Positions 1-5,615 of a DNA stretch of 5,615 nucleotides are shown here, in pieces; the stretch's first letter is position 1, and every line of letters begins with the position of its first letter. Below the pieces are notes generated by a model. The model was not told the DNA's origin and did not search any database. It saw only the letters and a list, made by a program, of their open reading frames with translations. Source of the stretch: JBBRWO01 sp964388455 (GTDB lineage Bacteria > Actinomycetota > Coriobacteriia > Anaerosomatales > JAAXUF01); the NCBI GenBank assembly GCA_964388455.1, contig CAYMAN010000073.1:1-5615 (forward strand), written 5' to 3'. The position numbers and the translations under genes were made by a program.

Positions 1-287
1 GCGGCAAGGAAGGCCCCACCGACGTGCTCTCCTTCGAGTGCGACGATCCGTGCGCGGTCGGCTCGGCTGACCAGCCGGTCATGCTCGGCGACGTCATCAT
101 CGCCCCCGATGTCGCCGTGGCGCAGGCCGAGGAGTACGGACACACGGTCGAGGAGGAGCTGAACCTGCTGCTCGTGCACGGAATCCTTCACCTCTTGGGA
201 TACGACCACATCGACGACGCCGACGCTGTGGCGATGCAGGACCGCGAGCGTGTCGTGCTCAGCGCCTGGACGACCGAGAGCGCCTGA
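1..287 (+). CDS. ybeY: Endoribonuclease YbeY, C-terminal part (5' end outside the window)
   Basis: YbeY is a metal-dependent RNase required for 16S rRNA 3'-end maturation and late 30S ribosome quality control in the cytoplasm. The visible part reads in frame from base 3 to a TGA at 285-287, about 94 residues; the family is usually about 150-180, so the N-terminal portion lies upstream. The family signature GPTDVLSF is near the window start, followed by a GDVIIAPD strand. The zinc site HGILHLLGYDH, spaced H-x3-H-x5-H, has its histidine codons at 177, 189 and 207. An ATG at 24 lies inside the conserved GPTDVLSF motif and is not the true start. The next gene begins 5 nt after the stop, so co-transcription is likely; phoH-type genes commonly lie just upstream in other genomes. 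The identification is secure. Confidence 0.96.
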   Translation, partial: GKEGPTDVLSFECDDPCAVGSADQPVMLGDVIIAPDVAVAQAEEYGHTVEEELNLLLVHGILHLLGYDHIDDADAVAMQDRERVVLSAWTTESA

Positions 288-292
288 GTATC

Positions 293-994
293 GTGCGCAG
301 CCGTTCGCTGATCTGGAGCTTCAACTACGCGATCGAAGGCGTCGTATACGCGCTGCGCACGCAGCGAAACATGCGGCTTCATGTCGCGTCCGCCTTGCTC
401 GCACTGCTCGTCGCGCTGATTCTCAACATCGGTCGATTCGAGCTGATCGCGATCATCTTCGCCATCAGCCTCGTGTTCGTGACGGAACTGATCAACACGG
501 CCGTGGAGGCCACGGTCGATCTTGCGACTGAGACGTACAGTCCCGTCGCCAAGATCGCCAAGGACGTGAGCGCCGGTGCGGTGCTCGTGGCAGCAACCAA
601 TGCGGTTGTGATCGCGTTCCTGGTGCTGTTCGACCCCCTGCGACTCGTGCTTCAGAACGGATTGAACTGGGTCGGGGTCGCGGCCACGGGCCTCACTGCC
701 GTCGCACTCGCATTCGTGCTTCTCGGCGTGATCATCATGAAAGCGGGATCGCGGGAGGGCACGTTCCTTCACGGTGGGTGGCCGAGTGGTCATACCGCGC
801 TGGCATTCGGTGCCGCGACCGCGCTTGGCTTTGTGACGGGAAGCGCGGGCGCACTGTTGCTCGCGTTCTTCATCGCGGCGCTCGTTGCGCAGAGCCGCAT
901 CGAGATGGAAGTCCACACGGTTGCCCAGGCTGCATTGGGCGCTTTGCTGGGTGTGCTCATCGTGACCGCCACGTTTCAGGTATTCTTCAGATAG
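293..994 (+). CDS. dgkA: Diacylglycerol/undecaprenol kinase (DgkA family) fused to a PAP2 phosphatase-like domain
   Basis: This is a 233-residue membrane protein starting with GTG. Residues 1-113 are a DgkA-type kinase: the stretch at 16-30 contains RNMRLH, and E65, N68, E72, D76, K90 and D91 fall at the spacing of E. coli DgkA E69, N72, E76, D80, K94 and D95. In Gram-positive bacteria this family phosphorylates undecaprenol, the lipid carrier for cell-wall synthesis. Residues from about 125 to 230 resemble PAP2 phosphatases: PSGH at 164-167 and S201-R202-x5-H208 supply the two expected histidines. Motif 1 (Kx6RP) is poorly kept, and the last position of motif 3 is Q212 instead of an acidic residue. 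I count about seven hydrophobic segments (roughly 31-49, 50-66, 92-113, 125-148, 167-183, 184-200, 209-230). The kinase position matching E. coli E28 is Q24. The GTG is chosen because the kinase fold begins immediately and the next ATG (residue 27) would delete part of it. No strong Shine-Dalgarno is seen, which fits coupling to ybeY 5 nt upstream. The domain calls are firm; the in vivo activity of each half is inferred. Confidence 0.9.
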   Translation: MRSRSLIWSFNYAIEGVVYALRTQRNMRLHVASALLALLVALILNIGRFELIAIIFAISLVFVTELINTAVEATVDLATETYSPVAKIAKDVSAGAVLVAATNAVVIAFLVLFDPLRLVLQNGLNWVGVAATGLTAVALAFVLLGVIIMKAGSREGTFLHGGWPSGHTALAFGAATALGFVTGSAGALLLAFFIAALVAQSRIEMEVHTVAQAALGALLGVLIVTATFQVFFR

Positions 995-1030
995 CTGATC
1001 AACCGCCTGTGACCTGAATCCACCTATCCC

Positions 1031-1034
1031 GGAG
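1031..1034 (+). promoter_or_regulatory. Ribosome binding site of the CNNM/CorC-type gene
   Basis: GGAG lies 5 nt before the GTG at 1040 and supports that start over later candidates. The 45-nt gap (995-1039) that contains it shows no clear terminator hairpin or promoter, so read-through from the upstream fusion gene is likely. Confidence 0.6.
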
Positions 1035-1039
1035 CACAC

Positions 1040-2305
1040 GTGCTGTATCTCGTCCTCATCGTTGCCCTCATCCTAGATGCGCTTGCTGCGGTTCTCGCCG
1101 CGGCCGAGACCTCGGTGATGCTGCTGTCACCCGGTCGCGTACACCGACTCGAGGAGGCCGAGCAGGCCGGTGCCGAGCAGCTCGAGGAGCTGTCGTCGCA
1201 CGCGCACCGAGTGCGTGCGGCCTCCGCGCTGCTCGCCGGGCTCGGCTTTGGCGCAAGCGCGATCCTCGGCGTCGTCGTCGGAAGTCGGCTGCCCAACATC
1301 GGCAGCACGCTTGCCGGTGCCGCTGGTGCCGTGGCGCTACTGCTCCTGACGTTCGCGCTGTTCCAGGCGCTGCCGCGCAATCTGTCGGTCGCCAATCCCG
1401 AGACGATCGGCTTAGGGATCGCGCCGTTCGCGCTGAGCGTGACTCGCGTCTTCTATCCCGTCGCGCGCCTGCTCGGCGTCCCGTTCGCGTGGGCGACGAG
1501 TCTGAGTGCCGACGAGCGACCGTCGTCGGCATGGGCGACCGGCTCGGACTATCGCTACGCGGAGAGTGACGATGTCGCCGACCGCCAAGAGGCCGAGGAG
1601 GCGATGCTCGAAGCCGTCTCGGACTTCGCCGAGAAGGTTGCACGCGAGATCATGATTCCTCGGACCGACATGGCGGCACTGCCGGAGACCGCGACCCTCG
1701 AAGAGGCCGTCAGGCTGATCCAGAAGACCGGCTACACACGCATCCCGATCTATCACGGGACTGTTGACGACATCAGGGGTGTGCTCTACGCGAAGGACCT
1801 CTTGGCTGCCGCACTGCAGCGAGACTCGGCGGTGTCGGTGAGCGCGCTCGCGCGTCGGCCGCTGTACGTGCCGGAGACCAAGCCGCTCGAGGAACTGCTC
1901 TTCGAGATGCGCACCCAGACCCACATCGCCATCGTCGCCGACGAGTACGGCGGCACGGCCGGTCTCATCACCCTCGAGGACCTGCTCGAGGAGATCGTCG
2001 GCGAGATTTCTGACGAGTACGACCGTGACGTCCCGCTCATCACCGACTTGGGTGAAGGCCGGTATCGCATCGACGCGCGGTTGCCGGTCGACGACCTGAA
2101 CGAGCTGTTCGGGACCGACATCGATATCGACGCAGATTCCGTCGGTGGTATGTTCACTGAGGTTGCGGGGCATATTCCTGTCACAGGGGAGTCCGTCGTG
2201 ATCGAGGGGCTTACACTGACTGTAGAAGTCACAGAAGGTACGCGCATTCGCCAGTTGACGGTCGATGCGGCCGAGGACGATGAAGGAGACACACAGGATG
2301 CGTAA
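1040..2305 (+). CDS. CNNM/CorC (HlyC/CorC) family membrane protein with paired CBS domains
   Basis: This 421-residue protein has the four-part layout of the family. The N-terminal DUF21/CNNM membrane domain (about 1-155) opens with AAAETSVMLLS at residues 20-30 and has hydrophobic segments near 2-22, 60-82, 90-112 and 122-150. A linker rich in acidic residues and alanine (about 155-200) follows. A CBS pair starts at IMIPRTDM (204-211); the second CBS contains DEYGGTAGLITLEDLLEEIVGEI-type sequence (301-323). A CorC_HlyC C-terminal domain spans about 333-408 (RYRIDARLPVDDLNELF region, then GGMFTEVAGHIP). Relatives are linked to magnesium or cobalt export or homeostasis, with the CBS pair sensing ATP-Mg. 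Two motifs usual in the membrane domain, an Asn-Asn pair and GE-x2-PK, are not recognisable here, so transport activity is uncertain. The gene starts with GTG behind a GGAG and its end overlaps cdd by 8 nt. Old 'hemolysin' names for this family should not be taken as function. Confidence 0.9.
   Translation: MLYLVLIVALILDALAAVLAAAETSVMLLSPGRVHRLEEAEQAGAEQLEELSSHAHRVRAASALLAGLGFGASAILGVVVGSRLPNIGSTLAGAAGAVALLLLTFALFQALPRNLSVANPETIGLGIAPFALSVTRVFYPVARLLGVPFAWATSLSADERPSSAWATGSDYRYAESDDVADRQEAEEAMLEAVSDFAEKVAREIMIPRTDMAALPETATLEEAVRLIQKTGYTRIPIYHGTVDDIRGVLYAKDLLAAALQRDSAVSVSALARRPLYVPETKPLEELLFEMRTQTHIAIVADEYGGTAGLITLEDLLEEIVGEISDEYDRDVPLITDLGEGRYRIDARLPVDDLNELFGTDIDIDADSVGGMFTEVAGHIPVTGESVVIEGLTLTVEVTEGTRIRQLTVDAAEDDEGDTQDA
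2283..2288 (+). promoter_or_regulatory. cdd: Ribosome binding site that decides the cdd start
   Basis: AAGGAG is 9 nt before the ATG at 2298. The two in-frame ATGs further upstream (2265 and 2280) lack a well-placed Shine-Dalgarno and would add residues not seen in the family. The site lies inside the 3' end of the CNNM/CorC-type gene. Confidence 0.65.
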
Positions 2306-2717
2306 TCTGACCCAAGCGGATCTGGCACTGCTCGCGTTCGCTCGCGAGGCGCAGGAGAAGTCGTACTCGCCCTACTCGAGTTTTCGCGTGGGCGCTGCGG
2401 TGTATGCCGATGGCGAGATCTTCCAGGGCGTCAACATCGAGAACGCCGCGTACGGCTCCACGCAGTGCGCTGAGCGTACGGCGCTGGGTACTGCCATCTC
2501 GGCCGGCTATCAGGACATCTCGGCCATCGCCATCGTCGGCGACTCTGAGGCCCCCACGGTTCCGTGCGGCGCGTGTCGCCAGTTCCTCGCGGAGTTCAAC
2601 CCCGACATGCGCGTCATCATGGGCGGTGCCACCGACGAGGTCATGGTCATGACGCTCGAAGAGCTGCTCCCCGAGGCGTTCGTCCGCGGATTCCTCGACC
2701 AGGATGAGACCAAGTAG
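2298..2717 (+). CDS. cdd: Cytidine deaminase
   Basis: Cytidine deaminase hydrolyses cytidine and deoxycytidine to uridine and deoxyuridine in pyrimidine salvage, in the cytoplasm. The 139-residue length from 2298 fits the short, homotetrameric class (about 130-140). SYSPYSSFRVGAA at 22-34 and NIENA at 47-51 form the substrate pocket. CAERTA at 57-62 gives the zinc ligand C57 and the catalytic E59; PCGACRQ at 89-95 gives zinc ligands C90 and C93. All key residues are present. The ATG at 2298 is preferred over 2265 and 2280 because of the AAGGAG at 2283-2288 and family length. The gene overlaps the preceding one by 8 nt, suggesting coupled translation. It shares a pathway with deoC downstream: deamination followed by phosphorolysis of the nucleoside gives deoxyribose phosphate, which DeoC cleaves. 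Confidence 0.96.
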   Translation: MRNLTQADLALLAFAREAQEKSYSPYSSFRVGAAVYADGEIFQGVNIENAAYGSTQCAERTALGTAISAGYQDISAIAIVGDSEAPTVPCGACRQFLAEFNPDMRVIMGGATDEVMVMTLEELLPEAFVRGFLDQDETK

Positions 2718-2736
2718 CGTGACCGAACCCACACGC

Positions 2737-3642
2737 ATGTCCGCCGAGCAGACCCGCAGCGGCTTTGTCGCGCTGGTCGGTCGGCCCAACTCCGGCAAGT
2801 CAACGCTCACCAATGCGGCCGTTGGCTCCAAGGTCGCGATCACCTCAGATACCCCTCAGACCACGCGTCACCGCCTCCGCGCCATCGTCGACACCGATGA
2901 CGCGCAGATGGTCATCGTCGACACGCCGGGACTCCACAAGCCTCACGATGCGCTGGGCGAGGAGCTCAACCGCTCTGCGCTCAAGGCGCTGGAGGACGTC
3001 GACGTGGTCGCGATGCTCATCGACGCGACGCAGCCGCTCGGCGATGGTGACAAGTGGGTCGCAGCCCATGTCGCCAAGACCAAGGCCAAGAAGATCCTGA
3101 TCATCACCAAGATGGACATCGCAAAGGGCGCCTGGGTCGAGCGTCAGCTCGCTTACGCCAAGACGCTGCTGCCGTGGGACGATGAGGTCGTGCTCTCGGC
3201 GGTCACGGGCTTCAATCTCGAGGGCTTCAACGCCGCTGTCATGCGCTTTCTGCCGGAGGGCCCGCGCTGGTTCCCGCGCGACATGCCCACCGACCAGCCC
3301 ATCGAAGTCATGGTCGCCGAGTTCATTCGAGAGAAGATTCTGCGCACCACGCACGATGAAGTGCCGCACGCCGTCGGCATCAGCATCGACGAGATGAAGT
3401 ACGACAAGAAGGCCGATCTGTGGCGTATCTTTGCGATCGTCTACGTGGAACGCGACTCGCAGAAGGGCATCATCATCGGTAAGGGCGGCGAGGCACTCAA
3501 GGCCGTCGGAACTGAGGCCCGCAAGGATCTGGAGCGGCTTCTGGGCAGCAAGGTCTTCCTCAACCTGAGCGTCAAGGTGAAGAAGGACTGGCGCCGTGAC
3601 TCGTCGCAGATCCGACGCTTCGGATACGGAGAAGGTGCTTAA
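2737..3642 (+). CDS. era: GTPase Era (30S ribosome assembly)
   Basis: Era is an essential-type GTPase that binds the 3' end of 16S rRNA and assists 30S maturation, at the ribosome and inner membrane. Numbered from the ATG at 2737 (301 residues, like E. coli Era), the GTPase motifs are G1 GRPNSGKST at 15-23, G2 TPQTTR at 39-44, G3 DTPG at 62-65, G4 TKMD at 124-127 and G5 SAV at 154-156. The C-terminal KH domain has its GKGG loop at 248-251 and ends with the usual W-R-x-D and GY signature. G4 has Thr where most bacteria have Asn, a variant I recall from actinobacterial Era. The start is uncertain: ATG 2704 (312 residues, overlapping cdd by 14 nt) and GTG 2719 (307 residues) are in frame. AGA, CCA and AGT codons at 2707-2715 look unlike the rest of the gene and argue against 2704. 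No start has a good Shine-Dalgarno, so translation may be coupled to cdd. Confidence 0.96.
   Translation: MSAEQTRSGFVALVGRPNSGKSTLTNAAVGSKVAITSDTPQTTRHRLRAIVDTDDAQMVIVDTPGLHKPHDALGEELNRSALKALEDVDVVAMLIDATQPLGDGDKWVAAHVAKTKAKKILIITKMDIAKGAWVERQLAYAKTLLPWDDEVVLSAVTGFNLEGFNAAVMRFLPEGPRWFPRDMPTDQPIEVMVAEFIREKILRTTHDEVPHAVGISIDEMKYDKKADLWRIFAIVYVERDSQKGIIIGKGGEALKAVGTEARKDLERLLGSKVFLNLSVKVKKDWRRDSSQIRRFGYGEGA
3628..3635 (+). promoter_or_regulatory. deoC: Ribosome binding site of deoC
   Basis: The purine run GGAGAAGG ends 9 nt before the ATG at 3645. It is embedded in the last codons of era, whose stop is only 2 nt from the deoC start, so the two genes are very likely co-transcribed and translated in a coupled way. 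Confidence 0.6.
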
Positions 3643-3644
3643 GC

Positions 3645-4331
3645 ATGATCACCATTAAGGAACTCGCCGCGTCGATGGACCAGACGCTCCTTAAGCCGAC
3701 CATCGGGTTTGCGGAAGGCGCCGCCTGGATCGAGGCGAACCGCGACATGGGTTACGCCTCGCTCTGCGTCTCGCCGTTCCTCGTTCCGGTGGCCGCGCAG
3801 CGACTTGCGGGCACCGACACGGCCGTCTGCTCTGTGGTGGCGTTCCCGCTGGGGTATGCCGCAACCGAGTCCAAGGCCGAGGAGGCCGCGCATCTCGTGC
3901 AGCTCGGCTGCGTCGAGATCGACATGGTGCTGAACTTCGCTGCGTTGCTCGAGGGCAACGACGCCTTCGTGCTTGACGATATCGCCGCGGTCGTCGCATC
4001 CACGAGTCGTGCGAGCGGCGGCCTCGCGCTGGTGAAGGTCATCCTCGAGACGTGCTACCTGTCCGAGGACGACATCGAGCGCGGCTCGCGACTCGCCGTC
4101 GAGGCCGGCGCTGACTTCGTGAAGACGTCCACCGGATTCGGTACGCGCGGCGCCAGCGTCCGCGACGTCGAGATCATGCGTGCTGCGGTCGGGCCCGACA
4201 TCGGCATCAAGGCATCAGGCGGAATCCGCGATCTCGACACTGCACTCGCGATGATCGAGGCCGGTGCCACGCGACTGGGTCTCTCGGCAGGTGCGGAGAT
4301 CGTGGCTGAGGCTGTCGCCCGCGGCCTCTAG
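3645..4331 (+). CDS. deoC: Deoxyribose-phosphate aldolase (DERA)
   Basis: DeoC reversibly cleaves 2-deoxy-D-ribose 5-phosphate to acetaldehyde and glyceraldehyde 3-phosphate, the last step of deoxynucleoside catabolism. The 228-residue length matches the short bacterial class I aldolases. Catalytic residues can be placed by the E. coli pattern: D93 in EIDMV (E. coli D102), K131 in LVKVILET (K137), the Schiff-base lysine K160 in DFVKTSTGFG (K167) and K189 in GIKASGGIR (K201). The phosphate-binding end is at GATRLGLSAG (207-216). The N-terminal motif reads MDQTLLKPT, with Gln where many relatives have His. The motif after D93 reads VLNFAAL rather than the commoner VINIGAL; these look like lineage variation. 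The gene sits 2 nt after era and 18 nt before recO, between genes that are usually adjacent. It pairs functionally with cdd rather than with its immediate neighbours. No deoA/pdp or deoB partner is in the window. Confidence 0.95.
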   Translation: MITIKELAASMDQTLLKPTIGFAEGAAWIEANRDMGYASLCVSPFLVPVAAQRLAGTDTAVCSVVAFPLGYAATESKAEEAAHLVQLGCVEIDMVLNFAALLEGNDAFVLDDIAAVVASTSRASGGLALVKVILETCYLSEDDIERGSRLAVEAGADFVKTSTGFGTRGASVRDVEIMRAAVGPDIGIKASGGIRDLDTALAMIEAGATRLGLSAGAEIVAEAVARGL

Positions 4332-4335
4332 CCGC

Positions 4336-4339
4336 AGGG
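4336..4339 (+). promoter_or_regulatory. recO: Probable weak ribosome binding site of recO
   Basis: AGGG lies 10 nt before the ATG at 4350, within the 18-nt gap after deoC. The match is short and the spacing long, so this is a weak call; it agrees with the start giving the conserved RecO N-terminus. Confidence 0.4.
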
Positions 4340-4349
4340 CTGAGCGCGC

Positions 4350-5096
4350 ATGCCGACGTATCCGCTGCAGGCTCTCGTGCTGCGCAAGACCAAGCTCGGC
4401 GAGACCGACACGATTCTCACGCTGCTGGCCGAGGATGGCCGACAGGTGCGGGCGGTCGCCAAGGGGTTGCGCAAGCCGGGCGGGCGCTTCGGGGCGAGGC
4501 TGGAGCCCTACGCAGTCTGCGACCTGATGCTCAACACCGGTCGCTCGCTTGAGATCATCACCGATGCGCGCACGGTTGCGTCGCACTCGGGGCTACGCGA
4601 GGACCTCGAACGCAGCGCGGCCGCTGCCGTCGTTGCGGACCTGCTCGACAAGATCTCGGTCGAGGGTCAGAACGAAGAGCGGTTGTTCGGGCTGGCCACC
4701 ACTACCTTCGATGTTATGGAGACCGCACCGGTCGAGTCGATGCCGGCGCTGGTCGTGGCACTTCTGGTCAAGGCGATGGCGATGCACGGCTATCGGCCGC
4801 AGTTGGAGTCGTGCGCGTGCTGCGCCCAAGAAGTGGGGGAGACGCGCGAGTTCTCGGTATCCGGCGGTGGCGCGCTCTGTCCGCAGTGCGGGTCGCTCGA
4901 CGCGAGCACCGTGCGGTTCAGCCCGGAGGGACGTGCGTGGCTCACCAAGCTCCTGCAGGCCAGGATGGCCGAGATTCCGGAGTTCGAGATGCCGGCTGAA
5001 GCGATGCGCGACTGCTTCGAGCTGGTGCGCGCATTCGTGGGATTCCACGTGCCGGCGCGGCTCAAGGCGTTGGACTTCTACGCAGGGATGTTCTGA
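4350..5096 (+). CDS. recO: DNA repair protein RecO
   Basis: RecO works with RecR (and RecF) to load RecA onto SSB-coated single-stranded DNA in gap repair, and it can anneal complementary strands. The 248-residue length is typical. The N-terminal OB fold (about 1-78) starts with the family pattern YPLQALVLRKTKLGETDTI, then has VAKGLRKPGGRFGARLEPY-type sequence at 36-54. A helical domain follows, interrupted by a four-cysteine zinc module: C155-x2-C158 (with an extra C157) and C177-x2-C180. Many Gram-positive and Thermus/Deinococcus RecO proteins keep these cysteines, whereas E. coli RecO lacks them. The last stretch (HVPARLKALDFYAGMF) resembles the conserved C-terminus. It begins 18 nt after deoC, so it probably belongs to the same transcript. 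The following 83-nt gap shows no obvious Rho-independent terminator. Confidence 0.94.
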   Translation: MPTYPLQALVLRKTKLGETDTILTLLAEDGRQVRAVAKGLRKPGGRFGARLEPYAVCDLMLNTGRSLEIITDARTVASHSGLREDLERSAAAAVVADLLDKISVEGQNEERLFGLATTTFDVMETAPVESMPALVVALLVKAMAMHGYRPQLESCACCAQEVGETREFSVSGGGALCPQCGSLDASTVRFSPEGRAWLTKLLQARMAEIPEFEMPAEAMRDCFELVRAFVGFHVPARLKALDFYAGMF

Positions 5097-5179
5097 ACGA
5101 ATTCAGGATCCGCTTCATGTAGAATGTCCGAACACTTCTGAGGGGTTACACGACTGCGTTTCGAGGGAGATTCTCACCC
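5097..5179 (+). promoter_or_regulatory. recO-glyQ intergenic region, possible glyQ promoter and leader
   Basis: This is the largest non-coding gap in the window and visibly more AT-rich than its flanks. TAGAAT at 5120-5125 resembles a -10 hexamer and has TG just before it, but I find no convincing -35 at 16-18 nt spacing. A transcript from here would have a leader of only about 45-50 nt. The Shine-Dalgarno GGGAG is at 5165-5169, 10 nt before the glyQ ATG. It can form a short, marginal hairpin with the CTC-A-CCC at 5173-5179. No terminator-like GC stem followed by a T run is seen. The leader is far too short for a T-box riboswitch, which in Bacillota often controls glyQS. Confidence 0.3.

Positions 5180-5615
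<436 letters not shown>

Noticed and set aside
188..1039. Long open frame of 283 codons on the - strand opposite ybeY and the kinase-phosphatase fusion
   Set aside because: It is rich in Arg, His, Glu and Asp with no recognisable domain, lies antisense to two well-identified genes, and is the kind of frame high-GC codon bias opens on the opposite strand.
995..1039. Terminator or promoter between the fusion gene and the CNNM/CorC-type gene
   Set aside because: In these 45 nt I found no GC-rich stem followed by a T run and no paired -35/-10 hexamers; only the GGAG ribosome site is supported.
1412..2173. Open frame of 253 codons on the - strand opposite the CNNM/CorC-type gene
   Set aside because: It mirrors the codon pattern of the + strand gene, has no family motif, and has no supported start or ribosome site.
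5099..5111. EcoRI (GAATTC) and BamHI (GGATCC) sites one base apart, resembling a cloning linker
   Set aside because: The flanks continue as a natural recO end and glyQ start in the expected order, and no vector sequence is visible. Two six-base palindromes in a less GC-rich gap are plausibly chance.
5097..5179. T-box riboswitch controlling glyQ, as in many Bacillota
   Set aside because: The gap is only 83 nt, much shorter than a T-box leader, and has no T-box consensus or terminator stem.

Overview
The window is a compact block of housekeeping genes, all on the + strand, from a high-GC bacterium. In order it holds ybeY (3' end only), a diacylglycerol/undecaprenol kinase fused to a PAP2 phosphatase domain, a CNNM/CorC-type membrane protein with CBS domains, cdd, era, deoC, recO and the 5' part of glyQ. 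Every reading frame is intact. I see no mobile element, RNA gene, CRISPR array or phage gene.

The order ybeY-dgkA-cdd-era-recO-glyQ matches, from memory, the Bacillus subtilis cluster (phoH-yqfF-ybeY-dgkA-cdd-era-recO-glyQ-glyS). A CorC-family gene between ybeY and era is what I recall from Mycobacterium. The high GC content (judged by eye, not counted) and an Era G4 motif of TKxD rather than NKxD also point to Actinomycetota. Most Actinomycetota use a single-chain glycyl-tRNA synthetase, whereas glyQ here is the bacterial alpha-subunit type. A deep-branching, anaerobic-type actinobacterium such as a member of the Coriobacteriia fits best; this is an inference, not a sequence match.

Layout: 1-287 is ybeY. 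The kinase-phosphatase fusion (293-994) starts 5 nt later. After a 45-nt gap comes the CNNM/CorC gene (1040-2305), which overlaps cdd (2298-2717) by 8 nt. era follows with an uncertain start (2704, 2719 or 2737) and ends at 3642; deoC (3645-4331) begins 2 nt later. recO (4350-5096) follows after 18 nt. An 83-nt gap, the only one with room for a promoter, precedes glyQ (5180 to the window end). The spacing suggests one operon from ybeY through recO, with glyQ either read through or started from its own promoter.

Functionally the cluster joins ribosome maturation (YbeY and Era, both acting on 16S rRNA and the 30S subunit), lipid-carrier phosphate recycling (the fusion), nucleoside salvage (Cdd and DeoC), DNA repair (RecO) and translation (GlyQ). 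I did not find a new system. The items most worth a second look are the kinase-phosphatase fusion with changed active-site positions, the degenerate ion-site motifs of the CNNM/CorC protein, and deoC lying inside the conserved era-recO segment.
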